Program-made: the position numbers and the translations under genes
Notes under the pieces: generated by a model
Seen by the model: the letters and a program-made list of their open reading frames with translations, nothing else
Databases searched by the model: none
Told to the model about the DNA's origin: nothing
Assembly: GCA_022925895.1 (NCBI GenBank)
Contig: JAKSYS010000010.1
Location: 186,001-250,000, forward strand
Source: Fragilaria crotonensis
Taxonomy: Eukaryota > Bacillariophyta > Fragilariophyceae > Fragilariales > Fragilariaceae
DNA length: 64,000 nt
Direction: 5' to 3'
In this document: one piece after another, positions 21,001 through 31,512 of the stretch
Position numbering within the stretch: position 1 is the stretch's first letter
Layout: the number at the start of each line of letters is the position of its first letter

Positions 21001-24000
21001 ATGCATGAACCCAGAACAGTGGTCAATGAAAATACACCCCCCTTTATACGTAGCGGAGGAAGCTTTGCCATAGGAGTCAAAAGTGCGTCCGAGGAGTCGT
21101 GATTCAAAGTGATCAACTGACACTTGCACTCCTGGTTTCAGGTGTTCCACTTTGAGAGCACCGCCGCTGATCATTTGGAACTGATGTTGTACTTTGCTTG
21201 GCACGACGGTGACCTTTAGCGAACTCGCAAACAGCGCACTTCATCGTCTGGAGATCGCACTTAGATGCAGACGCAAACTTTGCGGACAAAAAAGGTACCG
21301 CACGCAGGATACGCTGGACTGCAGGAAAGTTGAGGTGCCCGAAACGATGGTGCCAATGAAGAAGAAGCTTTTGCCCGCCAGTCATATTTTGATTCTGGGC
21401 GTCCATCAAGGATAAGTTCATTTGCGGATCATGACATGTAGTTGTCGCAACAGCGCCAATCCTGGCATATCCGACAGGTAGCGAATTACGATCGTCATAT
21501 TCGACAATCAACGACGCAGAACCCTTCAAATGGAGACGGAACGAAGCTTGATCACCTTCATAGCTCCCTTGCATTCCGGTAGAAGCATCAAACAACCGTT
21601 GAGGGCTCAGAAGACGAGCTTTAGCTTTGGGTACGTAGTATGCCATGCTCCTTACCACCACATCATCGTTCTCACCATTCGAAAATGTATATGTCACAGG
21701 ACCAACACCTTCAATGCGAAGCCCATTTGCCATTCCTCCAAGACGCAAGTCCCCGTTAGGAATGGTTAAAGGATCATCGAAGTCTGCCTTGTCATATGTA
21801 ATAGCAAGGGAGGCTCCTGTGTCGAAGATCACAGGTTGTTTGTCGGATGATTCGTGTTCGAACGTCATGAAGGCACACGGAGAATCGAAGTATCCCCGTG
21901 ATCCGTAGGAATCAGTCACTGAAGTTGTCTCCACAACAGTGGGACCATGCGCATCGATCTGGCCAGCGATTGTCAGTAACTGCTGTGTCGATGTCAATTC
22001 GTGAGCCCATGGAGAGGATGCTATCGAAATCGAATCGATGGGATCCGATGCATCATCCACTTGTAAGGACGTGCTCTCGTCCGATGATTCCTTGCAGAGT
22101 AAGCATCCATGCTGGTGATGCTCTTCTGGACGTTGTTCGCGAAAATCATGAACAGATCTTGATGATGCGTAGGTGACTTCAATGACATCGTCAGTTGTCC
22201 ACCAATCGATATCACAACAATCAGCCATACTTGTATGAACCGAACTCTCGATAGTAGTTCTTGTCAATGATTCATCCCTGATGATGGACGGAGAAACCGC
22301 TTCGGATGCTTCACCATCACTTGATGACCTGATTGTCAACACTTGAAACAGGTAAGTCGCTTTCAATTTGTTAAATTGCACCCATGTATTCCAATCTAAC
22401 ACCATCAATTCGTCCAAATAGGATACACGTTGATAGGCATGATTCCCAAACTGATACATCTGACGGCTCAGATCATTTAGATTTGGAATCGGTGACGGAG
22501 CCTTGGCAGTTGGAAGCAGGATGACATTCGTCATAGCCATCCAAAGAATTGGAAGAAATCGAAGTGCTGGAAGACGTCGCCCGCGATCGTGGCGATGACG
22601 CCACGCTTGCTTCTCCAAACGACGGCGCTCGCGACGAGGAACTCCAGGGCTGGTGACAAAACACTGAGTGGCGAGGTACGTTATACATTCCCAAGCCAAA
22701 AGGGTTATCCAAAAGATAAGGATCGCAAACTGTTGCAACCATGCCGGAGAATACGACTGAAACATCTGACGAAGTGAGTCAGCGTTGAACTCAGAAGAAG
22801 ATGTCGATCTAGAATCGGATGCTTGAGCCGAAAACGAAGACATGACAAACCGATTGATCCGCCTGGAAAGGTATGTTACCCATTCCCAAGCCACAAACAG
22901 CATCCAAAACTTATTGAACACGGAAGACGAAGGGATCGATCCCGTATCAGGTTCTGGAAACGACCATGTACCATCAGTACCAACGATGAGAGATGGTGGA
23001 TCACCACTATCTTCCCTGGCAGCTGCATCGGAAGCCGGAGTCTCCCTTTCGTGATGCTCCCTTTCGTCGTCGGTAGAGTCGGTATTCGATGACCTCTCCC
23101 TTTCGACCGAAGACGAAACGGGAGCGAAGGCATGAGCAGCCTCCGAGGCAGAAACAGAGGCACACCAGGCGCCCCGAAACTCAATTGGATCATCATCTGC
23201 GTCGGACACACCAGGCTCGGCAGTGGTAGCAACGGGAATCCCTAGAGGAACCTCAACAGAAGCCAGATTGCCTTCATGGGGGGTAGTGTAGTCATCCTTG
23301 TGCTCCGAATCGAAGTGAGACAGAAGATAAAAGCCGGTTTTTCCGGACTTTTTGCACACGCACTTTGTGCAGAACTTCCACTTGCGATTGTCCTCATCAA
23401 CAAGGGGCTTGGTGAGATCTTTGGGTTCCAAATACTTCCAGGCAGCAAGGTGGTCCGTTTTGACTTTCTTGGCCAAAGGTTCAGCATCAGTGTCTTTGTC
23501 TCTGTCCTTGCCTTTCAATGGACAATCCTTGATGAGATGAGGTCCCTTGCACCGATAGCACTTGCGCTCCTCTTTGTTCCCACCTGAGCTACTGCTTGGC
23601 CGGGATCCGTGCTTGTCCCCAACTGCAGCGTTATTGCTCTGAGGAAGTTTGGCAGCCAACGCGGGCCAATCATGGTCCGAAATGAGACGACCGTGCAGCT
23701 GTTGGAGCGTCGAAATCACGCCAACCGGACCATACTTGTGATACTCCATATCCAGTAGGATAGAGCGAGGATCAAGTACCTTGTACTTATGTTCCATCGT
23801 CTTGACATAGTCTAGGAGGTTGAAAACCTTCCTATTAAACTCTTCGCACGACGTGCGGGTAACCTTCTGAAGAAGACGTGAACCAGTGTTCACTGGGAGT
23901 GCGTATCCTCCCTGCATGACCTTGATTAAACGAAGAGCTTCCGTGGAGAAGTCGGACACGTTTTCTCCTGGATACGAATCCAGTGTCAACGCACCAAAGG

Positions 24001-24771
24001 CCGTTGTGGCGCCATCAATATCATGAGAGACTGAAGCATTGCATGTCTCGAGTGCCATGATTAAAAGGCAAGATCCAGGGAGACGTTTGTAGTCCTTCCT
24101 GTGCCCATACCGAACGAAGATCTTCTCCTGGAAGTTCGAAGTCAAATACGACTCAACAACCAACCTGGACATCTTGATTTCGCACTCTTCGTACGAGTCA
24201 AAGGTGGCATTGGTTTCGTTGGTAACGTCACTGCGTTCGTTGAATTCCTTGACAACGTCCTCAAGGGTGAAGTTGTGAACATGGTCGAAGAGATTGACCA
24301 CAGTTCCTCCGGCGTCCTAGACGTGATAGAAGGTTTCTTGCCCATGCTCTTCGACACGGCGTTCCAAGAGAGTAAGAAACTTCTCTTTCCCTACCTCAGT
24401 GGTTGAAGTAACGACCGGTTCAAGACGTCCGTCAAACTTGAGATTGTTCGTAGCATCACGCGCCGTCACAAGGTCACGTTCGATGGAAGAAATGGTCTTC
24501 ACGTTTCGACGTTGCGAAGCGTAGAGTACGTGTTGCGCTCCTTTGGTTTGTAGTCTTGATCAAGACCCGATCCTCCAATGTACAGTCCATACACTGGGTG
24601 AATCCCTCCCCTCTTGGGAGCAAGAGCCACAACTGGAGGTGGCGGTGGTGGCGGCGGTGGCCTCTGCCCTCCAGGAGTCGTAGGAGTACTCGTCATGGCG
24701 GCGGCGATCTTCACGATGGAAGGAACTAGTTATTTCTCGTCTTTGCAAAGGAAACACTTGGGCTCATAACC

Positions 24772-25072
24772 AGCGAGATGACAACGATAAGCACCTTCTC
24801 CTTTTCGATGAGAATGTGTTCAAGTCGTCAAGTCTATCTGATAGAACTGACAATGATGTAAATACTAAACCGGATACGAAACTGTCTCGATCAAATATTG
24901 TGAACTAATCAGGCGCCAAGCACGCCGTTACACTATTTGCAGTCGTGAATCACAGATGGAATAGTGACATGGAATATATGGACAGTAGACAGTACAGTCC
25001 GCAGATGCGTGTCAGTACAGACATGTCCATCAATCCTATTCCAATCGTCACACCCATGCTTGTATAATGACT
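24772..25072 (-). repeat. LTR at the right (5' end of the element)
   Basis: The partner of 17726-18026, same length and same ends. On the minus strand it is followed at once by TGGTTATGAGCCC (24771-24759), which has the TGG start expected of a tRNA primer-binding site. The termini are AG...CT instead of the usual TG...CA. Confidence 0.93.
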
Positions 25073-25077
25073 GGCTG
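25073..25077. repeat. Target site duplication GGCTG (right copy)
   Basis: Matches 17721-17725. The sequence to the right continues the interrupted upstream region of DUF6824 copy A (CTGGCACACACAC). Confidence 0.85.
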
Positions 25078-25344
25078 CTGGCACACACACATTTCCAGGG
25101 CCACACACTCGGCGCTCTCCAACAGTTTGGTCGTGGAAGAAATGCTTTTCTGCACGACTCGCACTGTATGACTGGTATTGTACTACGTACCTGGTACCTG
25201 GTACTCTACCGAGAGAATGAGAGTCTACCAGTAGAGTACACCACTCCATGTCTAACGGGGCACTGTGCACACTTCATAGTATTCCATCGGGGAAATGACG
25301 ATGTTCTAGCTGTGCGAGATGTCGTCGTTGGCGATTTGAATAAA

Positions 25345-25580
25345 GTCTTTCATTTCACATGTTGGGTCACCAAGCTCTCGCTGCAAACCTTTTTGGAATA
25401 TGAATCCAATGAGATGTGAAACCTCTGAGTGGTTGATTTGTGCAGGACAGCATGTGAACGTGGGAATGCCATGTCTACCGTAGTTGGCGTCGGCTCTGTC
25501 GTCGCGGTGTTGGAGCGTCCTTCTTTTTCACTTTTTAACGCAATCTGTTTCGTGATGAGATTGAATATAGTCGCTCTTCG
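25345..25580 (+). pseudogene. RFT1 3'-end remnant
   Basis: Matches the last part of RFT1 (16375-16620): shared runs include CTGCAAACCTTTTTGGAA, GAATCCAATGAGATG and TTGGAGCGTCCTT. Stops and indels break the frame and the upstream 85 percent of the gene is absent. It came with the segmental duplication that also made DUF6824 copy B. The end of the remnant is overlapped on the other strand by exon 2 of that gene. Confidence 0.8.
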
Positions 25581-26519
25581 TTATGAAAGGCCCCATGTGG
25601 TTTGCCCACTCCAAAACAAGGCATTGTATCTTGGAAAATCTGTAGTTTGCCCTTGTGCTCAACGACCTCGCCTGAAACGTGTTGGTGTGGTGGACATGGT
25701 ATACGTGCTGATGCGCTGCGCGCCTCCAATACGAAGCGCTCATTCTGGTAGCCACAACAAGCAATTGTTTCGCTGAGATTTGTGGTTGTGCTTTTCATCC
25801 TCGTGGTCTCGTCGCGAGAAAGATAACGACGCATCGGATCGGAGCAGGTGGGTGATTTTAAAAACGAAAGCAGCCTTTGCTGGTCAAACTACATTTTCGT
25901 CTAGATGACAGGCAGGAAAATGCTGGAAGGAAGAGGCTTCGTATTAAATAGAATCTTAGCCTCATGTTGCTCACCTTTTATCAAAAATTTCAAAACATTG
26001 ACATTCTTGGTACGAGCTACCTCCAGATTCCTTGAGTTCAGCCACCAGCGTTTCAAAGATTGCGCGGCGCTTACGTTCTAGAGTTGCGAGTAGAACGTTT
26101 TCTTTGTCACTCAATTCTGCCTTTTCGACAGTCTTTCGCTTTTTGCGAATAACTTGGCGGTTGGGATCCTTGGCGGATCGTAGTGCATGCGACACCTTTT
26201 CTCTCACGTTCTTGTCATCAGCAATAACCCATTCATTTGACATGTTGTTGCTGTTGTCGTCATCATCATTGGAGGTTTGAGTCAAAAAGTGTCCTCCTCG
26301 CTTTGAGATTTCGTCAATTATTTGTAACGTGATGGATGCCTTGACGTCTCGTCGTGATGCGTCTTGGTATTCTTTACATCGCTGTTCCACAAGCTCCCTG
26401 AAAAGTTTGTTGCCTGGATGATTACGATAGTCTTTTCCACAGAGGACATCGAACTCATTTGGCGAATTCTTGTGTTCGCCACGAAAGATGTTGTCAAAAT
26501 CCATTGAATTGTCTGTCAT
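25535..26519 (-). CDS. DUF6824 protein, copy B (two exons)
   Basis: Paralogue of the gene at 16703-17538, with the same domain (FDVLCGKDYRNHPGNKLFRE, ISKRGGHFL, VREKVSHALRSAK). Exon 1 is 26519-25975; its reading meets a stop at once, but the stop overlaps a GTGAGC donor in the same phase as in copy A. The acceptor CCACGAG lies at 25800, and exon 2 (25799-25535) reads MKSTTTNLSETIACCG, matching copy A, then runs on for a longer tail to total 269 residues. That tail is antisense to the RFT1 remnant, so it is probably new sequence and may vary. Function unknown; the family is possibly nuclear. Confidence 0.72.
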
Positions 26520-26759
26520 GGTGTCTGTACGGCACGTTGGGTGTTTGTTGTTGTACTGTGATATGCCGTTTTTTCTTGTGTGGTTGATTTGGTGAGGGTT
26601 GTGGCCTTGTCGACAAGATTTTCAAGTGAAGTCTCTAGTTGTCGTAGTGTGTGATTGTTTGAAATTGTGACCAAACGGAGCCGCACTTGAAGTGTTGACA
26701 TGAGTCTTGAGCCTTGCGAGCCTTGACCGCGACTGGAGGTCTTGCCTGATACACACTTC

Positions 26760-27640
26760 GAGAAACGATCGCAGTATTTTGGTCTTGGACTTGCACTATG
26801 GAATTGACTGCTCCGGCAAGACTCCAAGTACACCTGAACTGCACTTTACCGTTACTCCGTGTTCGGTCGATTCGAAGCATGAGCAGTATGACATATTTAT
26901 TATTTTACCGTAGAGATTTCTAATGTAAGGGACCATACCAAGAACCTTGCAAAATGGATCCACATGTTGTACTGTATATTCATACTGTGGACAGAATCTT
27001 GAGTACATGTATATGCTATCTATATGCATGTTCATAAGTGTACTTGTGCTCGCGTTACGTATGTGCCCGTATGATATTTGCCAGCTGGTTCCTCGCCCAG
27101 CATGCGTCCGATATCGGAGTCTCGTGGAGTGATGGAAGCTGGAAGGGGCTGATGAAAGATCGCAGATTAATTACGATCAATCCAGCATTTGACCAGGAAT
27201 AAGACCTTGCAACATATATATCAAACTTTATTCGTACTTGAATTTTACGATAAAGTGATAGTGGAGGGAACAGGAGTACATGTTTATAAATATGCTCTAC
27301 ATTGCGTATACAGTATATATTATATGTTATGCATATGTCATACACAAATTACGGATTTCGGTCAGAAAACCAGCATCCAGCATGCGACCAAAAACCTAAA
27401 AGAGTAGAGTACGCGTACTGTATTGCAAGTACTCCAATACTATCGTGGTAGTCTACAGTCTACAGTACACATTGCATTGCTCCTCTGATCTCATCACTCA
27501 TCGTGTCATCGACAATCATCATCGCAATCTGGGCGTATCGCTCTGATCTCTACTGTTGAGAAAGTGTCTGTTTCATAAAATAACGAAGAGCAGTGCGTGT
27601 GATTATATATAGAAGAATTGATCTGGACCCAGACAGAGCG
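26760..27640. other. Intergenic, divergent promoter region
   Basis: Upstream region of both DUF6824 copy B and the topoisomerase VI gene. AT-rich patches (ATATATATCAAAC, ATACAGTATATATTATATG) and a TATTATATATAGAAG box near 27602 lie before the topoisomerase ATG. No gene is supported. Confidence 0.4.
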
Positions 27641-27643
27641 ACA

Positions 27644-29097
27644 ATGCCACCTCGTCAGCGCAACAAACGTACCAATGCTGAGATTGCCGATGATGCTGCC
27701 AAAAAGATCAAGAGTTTTCAAATTGCCGAGGATGCGGATGTGGTTCTGGCTCCGTGTCGCAAACTTCGTGCTGCATTGGTATTGCGTCAAGAACAACAGC
27801 AACAAGAACAGACCAGTGTCGATGTTCCTCCGACCATGGCAACAACAACATCAATGACAGCGACTACAACAGCAACGGCACGCGATGATATTGTAGAAGT
27901 TTCTGAATTGACATCGTCTCAAGTGATGGATGGGATGGAAGTGATTGCATTACAAATCGCAACGCAAGTTCTGCAAAAGCAGGGATTTCAAATGGAGATC
28001 CCATCGAGAGCATCTTCCAATCAAGTGTACATTGCCGAATGGGATCGAATAGTTCTAGGAAACAAGACGGGAACTAGAAGTTTTCTCAATGTCAAGGTAA
28101 GGAGAATGGTGATGGTGGATGAATAGCCTCCAAACTCTGAGTGTTCCAGACTCCAATTCATTTGTTTTGCACTCTTGTCTTTTCCACCCTGTCCTTACAT
28201 TTGAACTTTCATCATCATATTGCTCAGGAATCGAGAAAATCCGCAATTACGCTCCGCGTCTTGCAACTATTACACAACGTTTTAGGAATGAAGATTCACA
28301 TTACCAAACGTGATCTCTTCTACACCGATGTCAAGCTATTTGTCGATCAATCGGAAAGTGATGGTGTCTTGGACGATTTGGCATGCATGATTGGTTGCAC
28401 GAGAAGCAATCTGCATGTGGTTGCCTCCGACAAGGGCCTCGTTGTGGGGAGGATTCAATTCGAAGAAGATGGTGATGAAATTGATTGTACCAAAATGGGC
28501 GTGGGTGGGAAAGCCATTCCCCCGTATATTGATAAGATTGAAAACATTCGTTCCGATGCAGAATTCGTCTTGCTTGTGGAAAAGGAAGCTGCGTACATGC
28601 GTCTTGCAGAAGATCGATTCTATCACAAATACCCCTGCATTGTCATTACCGCCAAGGGACAACCAGATGTGGCAACGCGCATGTTCCTGAATCGCATTGC
28701 GAGTGAATTGAAAATTCCAGTCTTGGGATTGGTCGACAGTGACCCGTACGGCCTCAAGATTCTCAGTGTGTACATGTCGGGATCGAAGAATATGTCGTAC
28801 GATAGTGCCTCGTTGACAACACCCAACATTCAATGGTTGGGTCTAAGGCCAAGTGATTTGAACCGATATCAATTACCCGATCAGTGTCGATTGGACATGA
28901 CGCCGAATGATATCAAGACTGGGAAGGAGTTGTTGCAAGAGGATTTCATTAAGAAGAATCCCAAGTGGATGAAGGAGTTGCAAATCATGGTAACTTCAAA
29001 GAAAAAGGCGGAAATTCAGGCCTTGTCGAGTTTTGGATTTCAATACATCACCGAGGAGTACTTGCCACGTAAGCTGAGAGAAGGGGATTGGATTTGA
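27644..29097 (+). CDS. TOP6A: Topoisomerase VI subunit A / Spo11-type protein (two exons)
   Basis: Type IIB topoisomerase A subunit, which cuts both DNA strands through an active-site tyrosine. Exon 1 is 27644-28096, the 131-bp intron (GTAAGG...TGCTCAG) is 28097-28227, exon 2 is 28228-29097, total 440 residues. The winged-helix tyrosine is in [13 protein letters not shown]; the Toprim metal site is VEKEAA with [10 protein letters not shown]. The wording of the C-terminal half ([33 protein letters not shown]) follows plant TOP6A (SPO11-3), which works in endoreduplication, more than meiotic SPO11. That assignment is from memory of the families. The ATG at 27644 is preferred; an in-frame Met 17 codons upstream exists. 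Confidence 0.85.
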
Positions 29098-29254
29098 ACG
29101 CCTTGTTGCTAAACATTTGGTGACATGATGATTGAAACGTCAGCTATGAATAGAAAGTAACGGACGCGTATTGCTGTAACTGCGGATTCGGATCCTTGTG
29201 TTTGGTTCCGTCTACATTCGGGGTAACATATACGGCCCACAATAAAAGTCCTTG

Positions 29255-29785
29255 TCATCGATCCCCTTCCTTGATCATGACTCGTTTTGACTTTCCCTCG
29301 TGCCATTCAATATTCTCTTTCCACACGGACTGTTCATCACCTTCATAGACTTCTCGTTTCCATATTGGCACTCGTGCCTTCAATTCATCAATCAAGTATT
29401 CGGTCGCCTCCAAACTTGCCTTCCGATGAGGACTGGCACATACGAGTATTACAGACGCATGTCCGACCGGACACTCACCAATTTTGTGAAGTGCGGCAAT
29501 GCGATGAACACCAAACAGTCGACGGGCCTCGAGGCATATAGTCCGCAATACCGCACGGGCCATGGATTCGTATGCCTCGTACGATAAGAATAGTACCTTT
29601 TTGGATTGGAAATTATCACGAGTAATGCCAACGAAGGATGCCACGGCGCCGCAGGACGGATCGGCAGCACAATATTCGTAACATTCTTGGACGGAGGGAA
29701 GGTCGGCGCGAATGTCAATCCAAAGATCGTCTGGGTAATTGTGGTTTGTATTGGTGGCGCTGCCTTCTTCGTTTATTGATGTCAT
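29255..29785 (-). CDS. MOCS2B: Molybdopterin synthase large subunit
   Basis: The catalytic subunit (MoaE type) that, with the thiocarboxylated small subunit, puts two sulfurs into precursor Z to make molybdopterin, the cofactor of nitrate reductase and others. The 176-residue single-exon protein has the family motifs GAVASFVGITRDN, LSYEAYESMA, LHKIGECPVGHASV and the Lys pair in LKARVPIWKREVYEG that corresponds to the catalytic lysines. Length matches eukaryotic MOCS2B. No targeting leader is seen, so a cytosolic site fits. It converges on the topoisomerase gene 157 bp away. Confidence 0.93.
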   Translation of the reverse strand: MTSINEEGSATNTNHNYPDDLWIDIRADLPSVQECYEYCAADPSCGAVASFVGITRDNFQSKKVLFLSYEAYESMARAVLRTICLEARRLFGVHRIAALHKIGECPVGHASVILVCASPHRKASLEATEYLIDELKARVPIWKREVYEGDEQSVWKENIEWHEGKSKRVMIKEGDR

Positions 29786-30379
29786 CTTTCAACAGACTGG
29801 AATGATGAGGTATAAACAAGCTCTAGATCACTACTTCGCAATGTGATGATACAATCTAGCAGAGCGACTGTTTACCACTTGTAGACTCGAGAGGCGACAG
29901 GCTTGGACCACGAAGGTCAAATAGGGGAGCAATGGCCCATCGTTATTGTATGCATACGTAGGAGGAATTCCATGTATGATATAGTACTCAGTACGCAGTA
30001 GCCAGCTCACCGCACATATTTGAAGAATAGGTGCGCCTCAAATAGGAGTACTTGTACTGGAGTACTAAGGGTTACGTAATTAGGCATACATATATTGACT
30101 GCATACAATGTACAATGTACTCCAGTACAACCGTAAATACTTGTCATCCTACTACAGTACCGGGTACTCCAATGCTATGATACTCCAGTCGTCTCTACTA
30201 TGTACTGTCATTCTCGTCCGTAGAATCTTGGTATTTCGAAACGTATTTCTCCTACAGTATGAATCACACGTGAAGATGCACCTTGTCCACTACAATGTAT
30301 CCACCAGCCGCAAGCCACTCATCAAAACCTCGAACAAACCTGTCCATAAAAAATACCCAACAACAACAACAACAACGAC
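29786..30379. promoter_or_regulatory. Divergent promoter region, MOCS2B and NAP1
   Basis: About 590 bp between two divergent starts. Contains several GTACTCCAGTAC-type palindromes (30049-30190) and a CAACAACAACAAC run just before the NAP1 ATG. No gene is supported. Confidence 0.4.
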
Positions 30380-31396
30380 ATGGCGAACGACGAACCTGAT
30401 CCCGCCGACGCTCCAGATCATGAAGCCATGATGGAGGACGTTGATGAAGGCCTATCTCATCAAGTTGCTCATGCAAGTCTTGTGGATAATGGCAATGACG
30501 ATGATGGCGATGATGAAAACGAGGAAGACGAGGATGAAGAAGATGACGATGACGATGATGATGAGGATGATCCGATGCAAGATTTGCCTCCTGCGGTCGT
30601 GGCACGAGTCGAACAACTTCAAGATTTGAATGCCGAACGAGAACAAATCATGATGGCGTATTTGGAAGAACGGGCAGCCCTGGAACTCAAATATCGTCGC
30701 CAATGCCAACCACTGTACGAGAAACGAGCACAAATTGTCAAGGGTAGTGGAATTGCCAATACTGATAATGAAAATGAAGATGAAGATGGAGAAGGCATTC
30801 CACAATTCTGGGTCTGTGCCATGGGACATGAAGAAGATGTTGCAGAATTGTTGACAGAAGAAGATGTGGATTGTTTGGAGTATCTTACTGATATAACCTG
30901 CGTTGACTTTGAGGATGGCAAGGGATTCGAATTGCAATTTCATTTTTCGGAACAGAATCCATACTTTACCAATCCCATGTTGACTAAGACATACCATGTT
31001 CCAAATCTCTTGCTGGCCGATGAACCCATTCTGAAAAATGTGCTCGGATGTGATATTGATTGGAAGGAAGGCAAGTCCTTGACCTACCGAACGACCAAGA
31101 AGAAGCAACGTGGCAAGGGCAAGCACTCGGGCCAGATTCGAACGGTCGCCAAGAAGGAACGCAAGGATTCATTCTTTCATTTCTTCTTGCCGCCGAAACT
31201 TCCAAACATGGAAGATATGGATGAAGATGAAGCTGATCGATTGGAAGAAGCCTTTGATGCTGACTACGACGTCGCCCAAGCGTTTAGACTTCACATTGTC
31301 CCAAAGGCTGTCTTGTGGTTTACAGGACAGGGAGATGCGGAGGAGATGCAGTTGGCTATGATGACGGAAGAGGATTTGGATGCGGTAGTTGAGTAG
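30380..31396 (+). CDS. NAP1: NAP1-family histone chaperone
   Basis: Nucleosome assembly proteins carry H2A-H2B dimers and help build and remodel chromatin. The 338-residue protein has an acidic N-terminal run (residues 39-62, Asp/Glu only apart from a few), a dimerisation helix (LNAEREQIMMAYLEERAALE, YRRQCQPLYEKR), and the NAP core with IPQFWVCAM, LEYLTDITCVDFED, GFELQFHFSEQNPYFTN and KDSFFHFFLPP. The long acidic C-terminal tail of many NAP1 proteins is replaced by a short one (AEEMQLAMMTEEDLDAVVE), so its acidic patch is at the front. Single exon. Cytosol and nucleus expected. Confidence 0.93.
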   Translation: MANDEPDPADAPDHEAMMEDVDEGLSHQVAHASLVDNGNDDDGDDENEEDEDEEDDDDDDDEDDPMQDLPPAVVARVEQLQDLNAEREQIMMAYLEERAALELKYRRQCQPLYEKRAQIVKGSGIANTDNENEDEDGEGIPQFWVCAMGHEEDVAELLTEEDVDCLEYLTDITCVDFEDGKGFELQFHFSEQNPYFTNPMLTKTYHVPNLLLADEPILKNVLGCDIDWKEGKSLTYRTTKKKQRGKGKHSGQIRTVAKKERKDSFFHFFLPPKLPNMEDMDEDEADRLEEAFDADYDVAQAFRLHIVPKAVLWFTGQGDAEEMQLAMMTEEDLDAVVE

Positions 31397-31512
31397 GCAA
31401 GAGGTGCATCTCAACACAGTATGAAGAATGGAATTGTGAGAGTAAGGACACTGGCCCCTGGACCTGTTGTTCACTAGTCTTAGTACGAATTTCTTTATTT
31501 GTTCAACACTCG

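Larger units (their letters stand above)
17726..25072 (-). mobile_element. Ty1/copia LTR retrotransposon, diatom CoDi-like
   Basis: A 7.35-kb element on the minus strand, framed by 301-bp LTRs and a 5-bp target repeat. Parts in transcript order, rough positions: gag region with Pro-rich start and a zinc knuckle (CYRCKGPHLIKDC), 23.4-24.7 kb; an extra segment with two hydrophobic stretches, 22.3-22.95 kb; aspartic protease (FDTGAS), about 21.8 kb; integrase with HHCC zinc motif and DDE core, 20.3-21.4 kb; reverse transcriptase (YVDDTIFA) and RNase H with TMEAEYIALS, 18.05-19.8 kb. The order PR-IN-RT-RH is that of copia. The LTRs look identical, so it is very young. It looks nearly whole, with an estimated two to four breaks in its reading frame; whether any is programmed cannot be told. 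Confidence 0.92.
25340..26750. repeat. Segmental duplication of 16370-17730
   Basis: The order RFT1 3' end, then convergent DUF6824 gene, then its upstream region is repeated here. Similarity runs from the RFT1 remnant to about the ACCGCGACTG motif (near 26727), the place where the retroelement split copy A. Coding parts are better conserved than flanks, and the divergence shows the duplication is far older than the retroelement insertion. Confidence 0.8.

Noticed and set aside
26947-27407. Short open frames between DUF6824 copy B and the topoisomerase gene
   Set aside because: AT-rich intergenic DNA with no protein features on either strand.
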